Origin: Pseudomonadota bacterium
GTDB lineage: Bacteria; Chloroflexota; UBA6077; JAJPHF01
Direction of reading: 5' to 3'
Length of the DNA: 61,489 bases
Assembly: GCA_021325365.1 (NCBI GenBank)
Contig: JAJPHF010000012.1
Coordinates: forward strand, 1 to 61,489
In this document: positions 16,693 through 25,695 of the stretch, one piece after another
Numbering within the stretch: the first letter of the stretch is position 1
Layout of the letters: each line of letters opens with the position of its first letter
Program-made: the position numbers and the translations under genes
The notes under the pieces: generated by a model
What the model saw: the letters and a program-made list of their open reading frames with translations, nothing else
Told to the model about the DNA's origin: nothing
Databases searched by the model: none

Positions 16693-16780
16693 CGGCTCCT
16701 CCTCGTGCTCGGGCGGCGCCCGCGCCCCCGGCCGCGCCCGCTGCTTGTCCGCCACAGTGTAGCGGAGGACGGACCTACCT

Positions 16781-16900
16781 ACCCCCCCGGCCCCCCTCCC
16801 GATGCGGGAAGGGGGAGCGGGGCGACGGGGCGGCGGCTTCGTCCCCGTCCTTCTCCCCCCTTCCTTCGAAGGGAAGGGGGGGCCGGTGGGGTTAGGTCAC
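16781..16900. repeat. C/G-tract inverted repeats (dispersed element)
   Basis: Two imperfect C-run/G-run hairpins. The clearest has 10-base arms CCCCCCTTCC and GGAAGGGGGG around TTCGAAG near 16856-16882, followed by GTGGGGTTAGG. A related shorter copy (CCCTAACCCCCTTCCCC then GAGGGAAGGG) lies at 59762-59789. They look like a small intergenic repeat family. Confidence 0.55.
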
Positions 16901-17010
16901 CCCGCCGTTGCGCGCGGTGCGCGGGCGGGCTAGACTCCAGCGATAGGCGCGGAGCGGGACGCGCGCAACGGCGCGCAGCGGGAAGCGGGCGAGGCGGGGA
17001 GGAACAGGCG

Positions 17011-17736
17011 ATGGCGCTGGACGGGCAGGTGGCGATCGTGACGGGGGCCGGGAGCGGCCTGGGGCGGGCGGTGGCCCTGCAGCTCGCCCGCGAGGGCGCC
17101 GACGTGGCGTGCGCGGACCTGAACGAGGCGACGGCCGCGGCCACCGCCGCGGCCGTCGAGGCGCTTGGGCGACGCGGCATGGCCATCGGCGTGGACGTCA
17201 CGAACAAGGCGCAGGTACAGGCGATGGCGGAGCGCGTGCGCGCCGCCTGGGACCGCATCGACATCCTGGTCACGAGCGCCGGCATCTACCCGCGCACGCC
17301 GATCGTCGAGCTGGCGGAGGACGAGTTCGACCGCGTGCTCGCCACGCACGTGAAGGGCACCTTCCTGTGCCGCCAGGCCGTGCTGCCGACGATGATGGCC
17401 CAGCGCTATGGGCGCATCGTCACGCTGGCGTCGGGCCTGGCCGCCGCCGGGGCGCCGAAGAGCGCCGCCTACGCCGCCGGCAAGGGCGGCATCATCAGCT
17501 TCACGCGCGTGCTGGCCCGCGAGGCGATGCCGTACAACATCACGGCGAACGCCGTCGGGCCGGGGGCCACCGACACCCCGATGGTCCGCAACAACCACAG
17601 CCCGGAGGAGATCGCGGAGCAGCAGCGCCGCGCGCCGTTTGGCAAGCTGCCCACCGCCGAGCAATCCGCCGAGCTAGTCGTCTGGTTCACCCGCCCCGAG
17701 TCCGCGCACATCACCGGCCGCGTATTCGTTCAGTAG
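17011..17736 (+). CDS. short-chain dehydrogenase/reductase
   Basis: A 241-residue classical SDR (3-oxoacyl-ACP reductase-like). Cofactor motif TGAGSGLG near residue 12, VTSAGIYPR in place of NNAG, catalytic Ser in VTLASGLAAAGAPKSAAY, and YAAGK (Tyr and Lys) near residues 153-157, then NAVGPGATDTPM. The acidic residue after beta-2 (ACADLNE) suggests NAD rather than NADP. The ATG at 17011 follows GGGGAGGAACAGGCG. The gene ends one base before a heptamer repeat cluster. Its substrate is unknown; the neighbouring luciferase-like monooxygenase may share its pathway. Confidence 0.93.
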   Translation: MALDGQVAIVTGAGSGLGRAVALQLAREGADVACADLNEATAAATAAAVEALGRRGMAIGVDVTNKAQVQAMAERVRAAWDRIDILVTSAGIYPRTPIVELAEDEFDRVLATHVKGTFLCRQAVLPTMMAQRYGRIVTLASGLAAAGAPKSAAYAAGKGGIISFTRVLAREAMPYNITANAVGPGATDTPMVRNNHSPEEIAEQQRRAPFGKLPTAEQSAELVVWFTRPESAHITGRVFVQ

Positions 17737-17927
17737 CCGTCAGCGATCAGCCGTCAGCGGTCAGCGGTCAGCGATCAGCCGTCAGCTATCAGCTATCAGC
17801 AGCCGGTGCCCGCGTGGCGGCGGCACCGTCGTAGCTGACTCGCGGTTGACGTTCGATTTTGCCCCCGGACCGGCTACACTGCCGGTAGCTGATAACTGAT
17901 AGCTGATCGCTGACCGCTGACCGCTCG
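17737..17927. repeat. inverted pair of CAGCNNT heptamer repeats
   Basis: About nine tandem heptamers of form CAGCNNT fill 17737-17803, and five or six in reverse orientation (ANNGCTG) fill 17885-17924. The arms can pair over about 40 bases around an 80-base centre. Similar loci occur at 55498, 57127 and 60606, and a weaker one at 32287-32462. Confidence 0.85.
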
Positions 17928-17935
17928 GAGGCACC

Positions 17936-19183
17936 GTGGACAACGCCGTCAAGCTGTACGCCTGGCACTTCATGGCCTGGCCGTACCTGCCGCCCGACTT
18001 CGATGATCGCTACGACAGCGGCTGGGTCACGGTGCCCAACTCGCTGTTCGACCGGGCCAAGGCGCGCGGGCTGTACCAGCAGTACATCGACCAGCTGGTG
18101 GCCGCCGACGAGCTAGGCTTCGACGGCATGGTGCTGAACGAGCACCACCAGAACATCTACGGCCTGATGCCCGCGCCGAACCTGATCGCCGCCGCGCTCA
18201 CGCAGCGCGGCACGCGCGGGCGGATCGTCGTGCTGGGCAACCTGCTGCCGCTCGCGCTGCGGCCGCTCCGCGTCGCCGAAGAGTACGCGATGCTGGACAA
18301 CCTGAGCGATGGGCGACTGATCGCCGGCTTCGCGGTGGGCGCGGGCCAGGAGATGTGGAACTACAACATCAGCCCGAGCATCGCCCGCGAGCGCTTCTGG
18401 GAGGCCGTCGATCTGATCGACCGCGCCTGGACCGAGGACGGGCCGTTCAGCTTCGACGGCAAGCACTACCCGCTGCGCTACGTGAACCCCTGGCCCCGGC
18501 CTCTCCAGCAGCCGCGCCCGCCGATCTGGATTCCCGGCGGCGGCAGCATGGAGACGGTGCGCGAGGTGGCGCGGCGCGGGTACTGCTACTTCTTCTCCAG
18601 CCGCTCGCGCCTGTCCAGCACTGTGCAGGCCGCCCAGCAGCTCGGCGAGGTGCTGGAGAGCGAGGGCAAGGCATACCACCCGTACAAGATGGGCATCCTG
18701 CTCAGCGTCCACGTCGCCGAGACCGACGCGCTGGCGCGGCGAGAGGCGGAAGAGGGCGTCTTCTACTTCCTGCACAACTGCCTCAAGGGCCACATGCGGC
18801 GCAAGGCGCGCAACCTGGTACAGGCGCCCGGCTCGACCTCGCCCGAGTCGTACAGCCAGATGGCGCGGCGCTGGGACCCGACGCGCGCGCTGCTGGGCGA
18901 CTGCGAGACGTGGGAGCAGGTCGACGCCAGCGGCTCCATCTTCGTCGGCGCCCCGAACACCGTGCGCGAGCGGCTGTGGGAGTACGTGCGCGACGGGCGC
19001 GTGGGGCACCTGCTGATCCAGTTCCACATGGGGAACATGCCGCACGAGACAGTGCTGAAGAGCCAGGCGCTGTTCGCCCGCGAGGTCATGCCGTGGCTGC
19101 GCGAGCGCTCGGCCGAGCTGTTCGGGCGCGAGTACCCGGACGCCGACCAGGCAGCCCGCGCGCTGCAGCTGGTGGGGGCGTGA
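17936..19183 (+). CDS. luciferase-like (LLM class) flavin-dependent monooxygenase
   Basis: A 415-residue bacterial-luciferase-family TIM barrel. Typical segments: ADELGFDGMVLNEHHQNIYG, RIVVLGNLLPLALRPLRVAE, AMLDNLSDGRLIAGFAVGAG and RPPIWIPGGGSMETVREVA. The enzyme would use reduced flavin (FMNH2 or F420H2) to oxidise an organic substrate. The GTG at 17936 follows TCGGAGGCACC. The hydrolase at 19186 starts two bases after its stop, so the two form a functional pair. A second, diverged luciferase-like/hydrolase pair occurs at 36092-38108. Confidence 0.9.
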   Translation: MDNAVKLYAWHFMAWPYLPPDFDDRYDSGWVTVPNSLFDRAKARGLYQQYIDQLVAADELGFDGMVLNEHHQNIYGLMPAPNLIAAALTQRGTRGRIVVLGNLLPLALRPLRVAEEYAMLDNLSDGRLIAGFAVGAGQEMWNYNISPSIARERFWEAVDLIDRAWTEDGPFSFDGKHYPLRYVNPWPRPLQQPRPPIWIPGGGSMETVREVARRGYCYFFSSRSRLSSTVQAAQQLGEVLESEGKAYHPYKMGILLSVHVAETDALARREAEEGVFYFLHNCLKGHMRRKARNLVQAPGSTSPESYSQMARRWDPTRALLGDCETWEQVDASGSIFVGAPNTVRERLWEYVRDGRVGHLLIQFHMGNMPHETVLKSQALFAREVMPWLRERSAELFGREYPDADQAARALQLVGA

Positions 19184-19185
19184 CA

Positions 19186-20040
19186 ATGAGCGAGCCTACC
19201 GCCGCCCTCGCCCAGCCGTCGTTTGGCGCCGCCCGCCTGCTGCCCGTCCACGGGGAGCGCGTCCTCCTCTACGAGGCGGGCGACGGGCCGCCGCTGCTGT
19301 ACCTGCACGGCCTAGCCGACGTGCATACCGCCGTGGCCGACTGGCTGCCCGCGCACGCCAGCCTGGCGGCGCACCGCCGCCTGCTCGCGCCCGCGCACCC
19401 CGGCTGCGCCGCCTCGACCGGCCTGGGCGACGTGGACGCGCTGGAAGACCTGGTGTTCCACTACCTGGATTTGCTGGACGCGCTCGAGCTGGAGCGCGTG
19501 GACGTGGTCGGCAACTGCCTGGGTGGCTGGATCGGCGCGGAGCTGGCGGTGCGCCGCCCGGACCGCCTTCGGCGGCTGGTGCTGATCGACGCGCCGGGCC
19601 TGTACGTGGCGGGCGCGCCGATCGCCGACGTGTTCATGATGGCGGTGCGCCGCGATGGGGCCGATCTGAGCGACCTGCGCGCGCTGCTGTTCGGCGACCC
19701 GCGGGCACCAGTAGCCGTCGAGCTGTTCCCCGACGACCGCGTAGACACCCCAACCGAGGTGCTGCGCTACCAGGCGCTCAGCTTCGCCGGGCGCATCGGC
19801 TGGACGCCGCCGTACCTGTACGACCGCAAGCTGCGCGGCCACCTACGGCGCGTCACCTGTCCGACGCTCGTGCTTTGGGGCGCGCGGGACCGCCTCGTGC
19901 CGCTGGCTCACGGCGAGGCGTACGCCGCCGGCATCCCCGACGCCAGGCTCAAGGTCATGGCCGACATGGGCCACAGCCCGCTGCTGGAAGCGCCCGAGGC
20001 GGCCTCGGATGCGGTGCTGGCGTTCCTGGACCAGCCGTGA
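19186..20040 (+). CDS. alpha/beta hydrolase with a cysteine nucleophile
   Basis: A 284-residue alpha/beta hydrolase. LLYLHGLADVH supplies the oxyanion region. The nucleophile elbow reads VGNCLGGWIG, giving Cys where most members have Ser, as in dienelactone hydrolases. The acid is probably the Asp in GARDRLVP, and the His in MADMGHSPLLEAP near residue 264. It may hydrolyse a lactone or ester made by the coupled monooxygenase. The ATG at 19186 comes two bases after that gene's stop. Confidence 0.9.
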   Translation: MSEPTAALAQPSFGAARLLPVHGERVLLYEAGDGPPLLYLHGLADVHTAVADWLPAHASLAAHRRLLAPAHPGCAASTGLGDVDALEDLVFHYLDLLDALELERVDVVGNCLGGWIGAELAVRRPDRLRRLVLIDAPGLYVAGAPIADVFMMAVRRDGADLSDLRALLFGDPRAPVAVELFPDDRVDTPTEVLRYQALSFAGRIGWTPPYLYDRKLRGHLRRVTCPTLVLWGARDRLVPLAHGEAYAAGIPDARLKVMADMGHSPLLEAPEAASDAVLAFLDQP

Positions 20041-20062
20041 GCGCCGGCACCAAATTGTCCCC

Positions 20063-20815
20063 ATGAGCGCCGATCCGCCGCCCCAGAACATCTACGACGA
20101 TCCCGCCTTCTTCGCCGGCTACTCGCGGCTGGAGCGGTTTGGCGCGGGCTGGACGACGGCTTTCGAGCTGCCGAGCCTGCTGTCTCTGTTGCCGGACGTG
20201 ACGGGGCGCCGGGTACTCGACCTGGGCTGTGGGGCCGGGCAGCTGGCGCGCTATGTCGCGGAGCGCGGCGCCGCCGAGGTGATCGGCGTCGATCTCTCCG
20301 AGACGATGCTGGCGCCGGCGCGCGCCGAGTGGAGCCACCCGCGCGTCACCCACGTTCGCGCGTCGATAGAAGAGGTCACGTTCCCGGCGGAGCGGTTCGA
20401 CCTGGTGGTCAGCTCGTTCGCCTTCCACTACGTGGCGGACTACCACGGGCTCTGCCAGCGCATCGCCGAGTGGCTCGTCGCGAGCGGCGTGCTCGTCTTC
20501 TCGACGGAGCACCCGGTATATCTGAGTCGGGCGACCGCGGAGGGCTGGGTCCGCGACGCCGAGGGCCGTCCCCTGTACTGGGCGTTGGACCGCTACGGCG
20601 AAGAGGGGCTGCGCGAGGAGCACTGGATCGTCGACGGCGTGCAGAAGTATCACCGCCTGCAGGCGACGCTGCTGAACGGCCTCATCGACGCCGGGCTGCG
20701 GATCGAGCGAGTGCTGGAGCCAATGCCGGACGAGGCGATGCTGCGGCGCCACCCCGACTGGGTCTACGAGCGCAAGCGGCCGTTTTGCTTGCTCGTTCGC
20801 GCCCGCAAGGGCTGA
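20063..20815 (+). CDS. class I SAM-dependent methyltransferase
   Basis: A 250-residue methyltransferase of the Methyltransf_11/UbiE-like type. Motif I is VLDLGCGAGQLARYVAERG near residue 50, the acidic end of beta-2 is VIGVDLSETML, and motif II/III is ERFDLVVSSFAFHYVADY. It would methylate a small molecule; the target is unknown. The ATG at 20063 lies 22 bases after the hydrolase stop, so it may belong to the same operon. Its ribosome site is weak. Confidence 0.88.
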   Translation: MSADPPPQNIYDDPAFFAGYSRLERFGAGWTTAFELPSLLSLLPDVTGRRVLDLGCGAGQLARYVAERGAAEVIGVDLSETMLAPARAEWSHPRVTHVRASIEEVTFPAERFDLVVSSFAFHYVADYHGLCQRIAEWLVASGVLVFSTEHPVYLSRATAEGWVRDAEGRPLYWALDRYGEEGLREEHWIVDGVQKYHRLQATLLNGLIDAGLRIERVLEPMPDEAMLRRHPDWVYERKRPFCLLVRARKG

Positions 20816-20957
20816 AGCTGTCCTGGCGACCGTAGATCAACGCTACGCGCTCGTATGTATGCCGCGACGCGGTGCGCCGAAAGTCGCTGGCGCGGATTCG
20901 CTTCGCCTGTCCCCTGGCGGTTTGAAGCGGTTTCCGGGACGATTGATCTAGGCGACG

Positions 20958-20994
20958 CCGGCCGGGCGGCGGGGGACGAGCCCCCGCCCTACCT
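20958..20994 (+). repeat. dispersed hairpin element, copy 1
   Basis: A short element of form GCCGGGCGGC, then GGGGGACGAGCCCCCGCCCTACC, whose centre forms a GGGG-ACGAG-CCCC hairpin. Other copies lie at 21026, 21474 (inverted) and 45736. Confidence 0.75.
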
Positions 20995-21025
20995 CGCGGT
21001 CGCCGGAATAGGGGACAGCAGCCGC

Positions 21026-21062
21026 GCCGGCCGGGCAGCAGGGGACGAGCCCCGCCCTACCT
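21026..21062 (+). repeat. dispersed hairpin element, copy 2
   Basis: Same element as copy 1 with a slightly different stem (GGGGACGAGCCCC), 32 bases downstream of it. Confidence 0.75.
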
Positions 21063-21068
21063 TTTGGC

Positions 21069-21425
21069 TCAGCCTCCGCGAGAGCCGCCGTGGGACGGTT
21101 GAGTGATCGCGAAGGCGCGGCGCCACCAGGGCCGGCGGCTGGCGGCGACGAGGGCGCGGCCGGCGTCCGTGGGGCGGAAGGTATCGGGCGGGGCGGTCGG
21201 GTCGAGGAGGCCGTCGGCGAGCAGCGCGTCGATCGCGCCGCGCAGGCGCCGGCCGAGCACCTGCTGCGCGGGGTTGCCCGCGACCGTCTGGCGGAAGTAG
21301 CCGAGCGCCTGCTCGACGCGCTGGGCCGGCACGGCGCCGTCCGGCTCGCAGAGCGCGAGGACTTGCGCCAGCACCTGCCGCTCGAACGCGCGCTGCGCCT
21401 GGCGCTCCGTGCTGCGTAGCCCCAT
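21069..21425 (-). CDS. small helical hypothetical protein
   Basis: A 118-residue protein, mostly helical and Gln/Arg/Ala-rich: RAFERQVLAQVLALCEPDG, then VEQALGYFRQTVAGN and ALLADGLLDPTAPPDTFRP. The last segments could form a winged helix. I recognise no family. The ATG at 21425 is the best start; the frame stays open upstream through a repeat copy, which argues against the longer version. Its C-terminus runs toward repeat copy 2. Confidence 0.5.
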   Translation of the reverse strand: MGLRSTERQAQRAFERQVLAQVLALCEPDGAVPAQRVEQALGYFRQTVAGNPAQQVLGRRLRGAIDALLADGLLDPTAPPDTFRPTDAGRALVAASRRPWWRRAFAITQPSHGGSRGG

Positions 21426-21763
21426 CGTGCCCAGTCCACGTTTGGCCGGCACGCCCGGCCATATCGCGATATGAGGTAGGGCAGGGGCTCGTCCCCTGCC
21501 GCCCGGCGGTGTGGTCGCGCACCGTGGGCGGGCAAGGGACCTCGCCTTGCCCTGCCTGTCGCTGGTAGCGTGAGCCAGGCCCGTAGGCAACTCCCGCCGA
21601 ATGGCCCGGCCCTGCCAGCCATTCTGCCGAGCGGACGCCAAGCCGGTCAACATATGGGCACCGCCAATTGAGCCTGCCACCACCAGGGGACCGACCAGGA
21701 TCTCACGTTTCTGGCGCGGTCAACGAGAGGACACAACCGGGCGAGCTTGTCCCGGCGGGACCG
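21426..21763. other. 338-base intergenic region with repeat structure
   Basis: It holds copy 3 of the dispersed hairpin element (21474-21507) and a further GGGCAAGG/CCTTGCCC hairpin near 21530-21553. The rest is unremarkable up to the -10 box of the DNA methyltransferase. Confidence 0.5.
21474..21507 (-). repeat. dispersed hairpin element, copy 3 (inverted)
   Basis: AGGTAGGGCAGGGG, CTCGT, CCCCTGCCGCCCGGC: the reverse complement of copies 1, 2 and 4. Confidence 0.75.
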
Positions 21764-21769
21764 TATAAT
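21764..21769 (+). promoter_or_regulatory. -10 box placing transcription start at the methyltransferase ATG
   Basis: Consensus TATAAT eight bases before the ATG at 21777. A transcript starting at the usual distance would begin at or next to that ATG, implying a leaderless mRNA. The -35 region is weak. Confidence 0.5.
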
Positions 21770-21776
21770 GGCGGCG

Positions 21777-23156
21777 ATGAGCTACGCCACCGCGCGCCGC
21801 CGCGAGGCCAACGCCGACCTCAACAAACTCTTTCCCGAAGACCGTCCGGTACACGAGTGGTATCGGTTCGTGCTCTCCTTCCCGCCACACCTCGTCCGCC
21901 AATACCTCGAGCGGTTGGGCTTCGACGCGGGCCAGCGGGTGCTCGACCCGTTCTGCGGCACAGGCACCGTGCTGGTCGAGTGCAAGAAGCAGGGCATCCC
22001 GAGCGTCGGCGTCGAAGCCAACCCGACGGCGCACTTCGCCAGCCGCGTCAAGCTCGACTGGCGCCCCGATCCCGCCGAACTGGTCGAGCACGCCCAGGAG
22101 GTCGCGCGGGCGGCCGAGCGCGAGCTAGCCAGGGACGGCATCCACGACGAGCTAGCGAGGACCGTCGGCGTCGCGGAGCGGGAGCTACGGCGGCTGCCAG
22201 CCGAGGCCGAGCGCCTGCTGCTCACGGACTCGATCAGCCCGCTGCCGCTGCACAAGACGCTCGTGCTGCTCGAATGCCTGGACCGCCACCGCAACGAGCG
22301 TTACCACCACCACGAGCGACTGGCGCTCGCGAAGTCACTCGTGCTCTCTAGCAGCAATCTGCACTTCGGCCCCGAGGTCGGCGTCGGCCCGCCCAAGCGC
22401 GACGCGGCCGTCGTTGCTCCCTGGCTCGACGCCGTCCGCGCCATGGCCGACGACCTGGCGCTCGTCGCGTCGCGCCGGGATGTGCCCGCCGTCGCCCACC
22501 ACGCCGATTCGCGCCACCTGGGCGCGGTGCTGGAGCCCGCGTCCGTGGACGGCGTCATCACGTCCCCGCCCTACCCGAACGAGAAGGACTACACGCGGAC
22601 CACGCGGCTGGAGTCGGTGCTGCTCGGCTTCGTCCGCGACCGCGCCGAGCTGCGCGCGCTGAAGCAAAGGCTGCTGCGCTCGAACACGCGCAACGTCTAC
22701 CAGGCCGACGACGACGACCGCTGGGTCGCGGCGCACGCGGAAGTGCAGCGTATAGCCGAGGCCATCGAGGCCCGCCGCATCGAGCTAGGCAAGACCTCCG
22801 GCTTCGAGCGCCTATATGGCCGCGTGACGCGCCTCTATTTCGGCGGCATGGCCCGTCACCTGGCCGAGCTGCGCCCCATCCTGCGCCCGGGCGCCCGGCT
22901 GGCCTACGTCGTCGGTGACCAGGCGTCGTATCTGCGCGTGATGATCCGCACGGGCCAGCTGCTAGCCGACATTGCGCGGATGCTGGGGTACGAGTTCGCG
23001 GAGATTGAGTTGTTCCGCACGCGCCGAGCGACGGCGACACGCGAGGAGCTGCGCGAGGAGGTCGTCGTGCTGCGCTGGCCTGGGCAGCGCCACGCGGATC
23101 CGGCGGGGGTGTCGCCGGCCCTCGCCGTCCAGCGCGCGCTCGCCGCTCTACGCTGA
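21777..23156 (+). CDS. solitary DNA methyltransferase (N4-cytosine/N6-adenine type)
   Basis: A 459-residue amino-methyltransferase. The SAM-binding motif is LDPFCGTGTVLVECKKQG near residue 60. The catalytic motif SPPYPNEKDYTRTTR lies near residue 260, so the order is FxGxG before (S)PPY. A variable helical region of about 180 residues between them is a likely target-recognition part. No restriction endonuclease gene is adjacent, so this is an orphan methylase or part of a scattered system. An ATG nine bases upstream (21768) is the alternative start, but it overlaps the -10 box, which favours 21777 and a leaderless message. An RNA-modifying role cannot be excluded. Confidence 0.83.
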   Translation: MSYATARRREANADLNKLFPEDRPVHEWYRFVLSFPPHLVRQYLERLGFDAGQRVLDPFCGTGTVLVECKKQGIPSVGVEANPTAHFASRVKLDWRPDPAELVEHAQEVARAAERELARDGIHDELARTVGVAERELRRLPAEAERLLLTDSISPLPLHKTLVLLECLDRHRNERYHHHERLALAKSLVLSSSNLHFGPEVGVGPPKRDAAVVAPWLDAVRAMADDLALVASRRDVPAVAHHADSRHLGAVLEPASVDGVITSPPYPNEKDYTRTTRLESVLLGFVRDRAELRALKQRLLRSNTRNVYQADDDDRWVAAHAEVQRIAEAIEARRIELGKTSGFERLYGRVTRLYFGGMARHLAELRPILRPGARLAYVVGDQASYLRVMIRTGQLLADIARMLGYEFAEIELFRTRRATATREELREEVVVLRWPGQRHADPAGVSPALAVQRALAALR

Positions 23157-23162
23157 GGGTGC

Positions 23163-24467
23163 TCAGGCGGCGAGGGCGGCGAGGTGGTCCCAGAAGGCGG
23201 GGTAGGAGATGACGACGCTCTCGGCGCCCTGGATGGTCGTCTCCCCGCTGGCGACGAGGCCGGCAACGGCGAGGGCCATGGCGAGGCGGTGGTCGTCGTA
23301 GCTGGCGACGCTCGCGCCCCGCAGGCGGGCGCCGCCGGCGAAGTCGAGGCCGTCGGGGCGCTCGGTGACGGTCGCTCCTAACGCCGTTAGCTCGGCAGCC
23401 ACGGCGTGCAGGCGGTCGCTCTCCTTCACGCGCAGCTCGGCGGCGTCGTCGATGCGGCTGGCGCCACGCGCCACGGCCATGGCGACCGCGAGCACCGGCA
23501 CCTCGTCGAGCAGGCGCGGGATCACGTCCCCGCCGATCGCCACGCCGCGCAGGTCGCTCGACGCGGCGGTCACGTCGGCCACCGGCTCGCCGCCCACGTC
23601 GCGCTCGTTGGCGAGCGTGAGGCGGGCGCCCATGTCGCGCAGCACGTCGAGCAGGCCGGTGCGGCCGGGGTTCACGCCCACGCCGCGCACCGTGACGCGC
23701 GCGGCCGGGTGGACGCAGGCCGCCACGAGCCAGAAGGCCGCCGACGAGAAGTCGCCGGGCACGTCGATGTCCACGGCGCGCGGCGGCTGGCTCGGCGGGG
23801 TGAGCCAGAGGTCCAGGCCATCGGTTTGCAGCGCCACGCCCTGCGCCCGCAGGAGGCGCTCGGTGTGATCGCGCGAGGCGGCCGGCTCGCGCAGATGGGT
23901 GGGGCTGTCGGCATAGAGGCTGGCGAGCAGCAGCGCCGACTTGAGCTGGGCGCTGGCCACGGGCAGCGCGTAGTCGAGGCCCCGCAACCCGCCGCCGCGA
24001 ATCGCGAGCGGCGCCAACGTGCCATCGGCGCGGCCCCACGCCTGGGCGCCCATCGCCCGCAGGGGGTCCAGCACGCGCGCCATCGGCCGCCGGCGCAGCG
24101 AGGCGTCGCCGGTGAGCACCGACAGGAACGGCTGCCCGGCCAGCACGCCGCAGAGGAAGCGCATGGTGGTGCCGGAGTTGCCCGCGTCGAGCACGTCGTC
24201 GGGCTCGCGCAGGCCGTCCCGTCCGGCGCCGTGGACCACGCGACCCTCCGCGCCATCCGGCTCGATGGCGACGCCCAGCGCCTTCAAGCACCGCTCGGTG
24301 GAGCGCACGTCCGCGCCGAGGCCCAGCCCGCATACGCGCGCCGTGCCCGCGGCGAGCGCGTTCAGCAGCAGCGCGCGGTGGGAGATGGACTTGTCGCCCG
24401 GCACGGTCAGCTCGCCGGCCAGGCGAGCGGCCGGCCGCACACGGCGCGGCGCGGCGTCGGCGGCCAC
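23163..24467 (-). CDS. aroA: 3-phosphoshikimate 1-carboxyvinyltransferase (EPSP synthase)
   Basis: A 434-residue EPSP synthase, step six of the shikimate pathway: transfer of the enolpyruvyl group of PEP to shikimate-3-phosphate. Signature segments are LTVPGDKSISHRALLLNALA (residue 20 on), DAGNSGTTMRFLCGVLAG near residue 93, RVKESDRLHAVAAELTALGA and SYDDHRLAMALAVAGLVA near the C-terminus. The Gly-Asn-Ser-Gly-Thr-Thr loop, with Ser-Gly-Thr-Thr-Met-Arg, differs from the classical NAGTAxRP, as in class II-like enzymes. It begins with GTG at 24467, one base after the aroF stop, so it is co-transcribed and governed by the aroF attenuator. Confidence 0.96.
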   Translation of the reverse strand: MAADAAPRRVRPAARLAGELTVPGDKSISHRALLLNALAAGTARVCGLGLGADVRSTERCLKALGVAIEPDGAEGRVVHGAGRDGLREPDDVLDAGNSGTTMRFLCGVLAGQPFLSVLTGDASLRRRPMARVLDPLRAMGAQAWGRADGTLAPLAIRGGGLRGLDYALPVASAQLKSALLLASLYADSPTHLREPAASRDHTERLLRAQGVALQTDGLDLWLTPPSQPPRAVDIDVPGDFSSAAFWLVAACVHPAARVTVRGVGVNPGRTGLLDVLRDMGARLTLANERDVGGEPVADVTAASSDLRGVAIGGDVIPRLLDEVPVLAVAMAVARGASRIDDAAELRVKESDRLHAVAAELTALGATVTERPDGLDFAGGARLRGASVASYDDHRLAMALAVAGLVASGETTIQGAESVVISYPAFWDHLAALAA

Positions 24468-24468
24468 G

Positions 24469-25518
24469 CTAACGGCTCCCGCCGCTCGTCGCCGCCAGCT
24501 CGCCCAGCGAGCGCCCCACGGCCTCGGTCACGCGCCGCAGCTCGCGCATCATGGCGGCGAAGTTGTCGAGGTTCAGCGACTGCGGGCCATCGCTCAGCGC
24601 CGTATCGGGATCGGGATGGACCTCGATGAGCAGCCCGTCGGCGCCCACTGCCGCGGCGGCCAGCGCCATCGGCGGCACGAGGTACCACTTGCCCGTGCCG
24701 TGGCTGGGATCGGCGACGACCGGCAGGTGGCTCAGCTTCTTCACGATCGGGATAGCGCTCAGGTCGAGGGTGTTGCGGGCGGCCGTCTCGAACGTGCGGA
24801 TGCCCCGCTCGCAGAGGATCACCTGCTTGTTGCCGCCGTGCAGGATGTACTCGGCCGCCATGAGCCACTCTTCGATGGTCGCCGACATGCCGCGCTTGAG
24901 CATCACCGGCATGTCGAGGTTGCCGACCGCGCGCAGCAGGGCGAAGTTCTGCATATTGCGCGTGCCGAGCTGGAGGATGTCGGTGTACTTGGCGACGAGC
25001 GGCACGTCGGCGGTATCTAGCACCTCGGTGATGATCGGCAGGCCGGTCTCCGCGCGCGCCTCGGCCAGGTACTCCAGCCCTTCCTCGCCCAGGCCCTGGA
25101 AGCTGTAAGGGGACGTGCGCGGCTTGTAGGCGCCGCCACGCAGCACGCGCGCGCCCGCCGCCTTGGCCGCTCGGGCGGTCTGCAGCACCTGCTCGCGGCT
25201 CTCCACGGAGCACGGCCCGGCCATGACCACGAACTCGTCGCTGCCGATAGATAAGTCGCCCACCTGCACGACCGTCCTAACGGGCTTGAAGTCGCGGCTG
25301 GCCAGCTTGTAGGGCTTGGTCAGGCGGTGCGTGGCCTCCACGCCCGGCAGCATCTCCAGCCGTTCGCCGAGGTCGGCCGGGATGCCGGTGCCGATTACGC
25401 CGATCACGGTCCGCTCCTCTCCGGTAGATACCTGTTCGCGATAGCCCGCTTCCCGCAGCCGCTCGATGACGTGCTCGATCTGCTCCGGGGTCGCGCCGCG
25501 CTGCATGACGACGATCAT
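24469..25518 (-). CDS. aroF: 3-deoxy-7-phosphoheptulonate synthase (DAHP synthase, type I beta)
   Basis: A 349-residue enzyme that condenses PEP and erythrose-4-phosphate, the first step of aromatic amino acid synthesis. An N-terminal ferredoxin-like regulatory domain (residues 1-70, [20 protein letters not shown]) precedes the barrel, as in Thermotoga-type enzymes, where it binds Phe/Tyr. Barrel motifs: [53 protein letters not shown] and [12 protein letters not shown]. The ATG at 25518 follows GGTAGGAGGTAGGA. The 5' leader holds an aromatic-codon leader peptide and a terminator (see below), so expression is probably attenuated in response to charged aromatic tRNAs. Confidence 0.96.
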   Translation of the reverse strand: MIVVMQRGATPEQIEHVIERLREAGYREQVSTGEERTVIGVIGTGIPADLGERLEMLPGVEATHRLTKPYKLASRDFKPVRTVVQVGDLSIGSDEFVVMAGPCSVESREQVLQTARAAKAAGARVLRGGAYKPRTSPYSFQGLGEEGLEYLAEARAETGLPIITEVLDTADVPLVAKYTDILQLGTRNMQNFALLRAVGNLDMPVMLKRGMSATIEEWLMAAEYILHGGNKQVILCERGIRTFETAARNTLDLSAIPIVKKLSHLPVVADPSHGTGKWYLVPPMALAAAAVGADGLLIEVHPDPDTALSDGPQSLNLDNFAAMMRELRRVTEAVGRSLGELAATSGGSR

Positions 25519-25602
25519 TCCTACCTCCTACCCGCTCGGTGGTCGCGAGCCGGCTCCCTGCTGTGTGGGCCGGTCTGGCCCGGATTTGGACGCGCCGCGG
25601 GC

Positions 25603-25634
25603 AAAACAAAAAGCAGAGGTCTGCACCTCTGCTT
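25603..25634 (-). terminator. rho-independent terminator in the aroF leader (attenuator)
   Basis: On the minus strand a perfect 10-bp stem (arms 25625-25634 and 25611-25620, loop of four) is followed at once by TTTGTTTTGC. It lies 85 bases before the aroF start and after the leader peptide stop, as expected for an attenuator. Confidence 0.9.
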
Positions 25635-25637
25635 TCC

Positions 25638-25695
25638 GCGGCATGAGGGGGCCGTGGGCTGCGTCAGCCTTTCGGCCGCAGCCCCCTCATGCCGC
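25638..25695 (-). promoter_or_regulatory. long leader hairpin upstream of the aroF terminator
   Basis: Arms 25681-25695 and 25638-25652 are perfectly complementary over 15 bases. An internal eight-base pairing (25656-25663 with 25677-25684) overlaps the outer arm and would compete. The 5' arm overlaps the leader peptide just after its aromatic codons, so a stalled ribosome would block this hairpin. Confidence 0.75.

Noticed and set aside
17737..17927. A CRISPR array
   Set aside because: Repeats are seven bases long with no unique spacers, and no cas genes are present.
22558..24333. A 591-codon minus-strand frame across the methyltransferase and aroA
   Set aside because: It has shadow composition (Arg/Ala/Gly-rich) and overlaps two clear genes. 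Long antisense frames are expected at this GC content.
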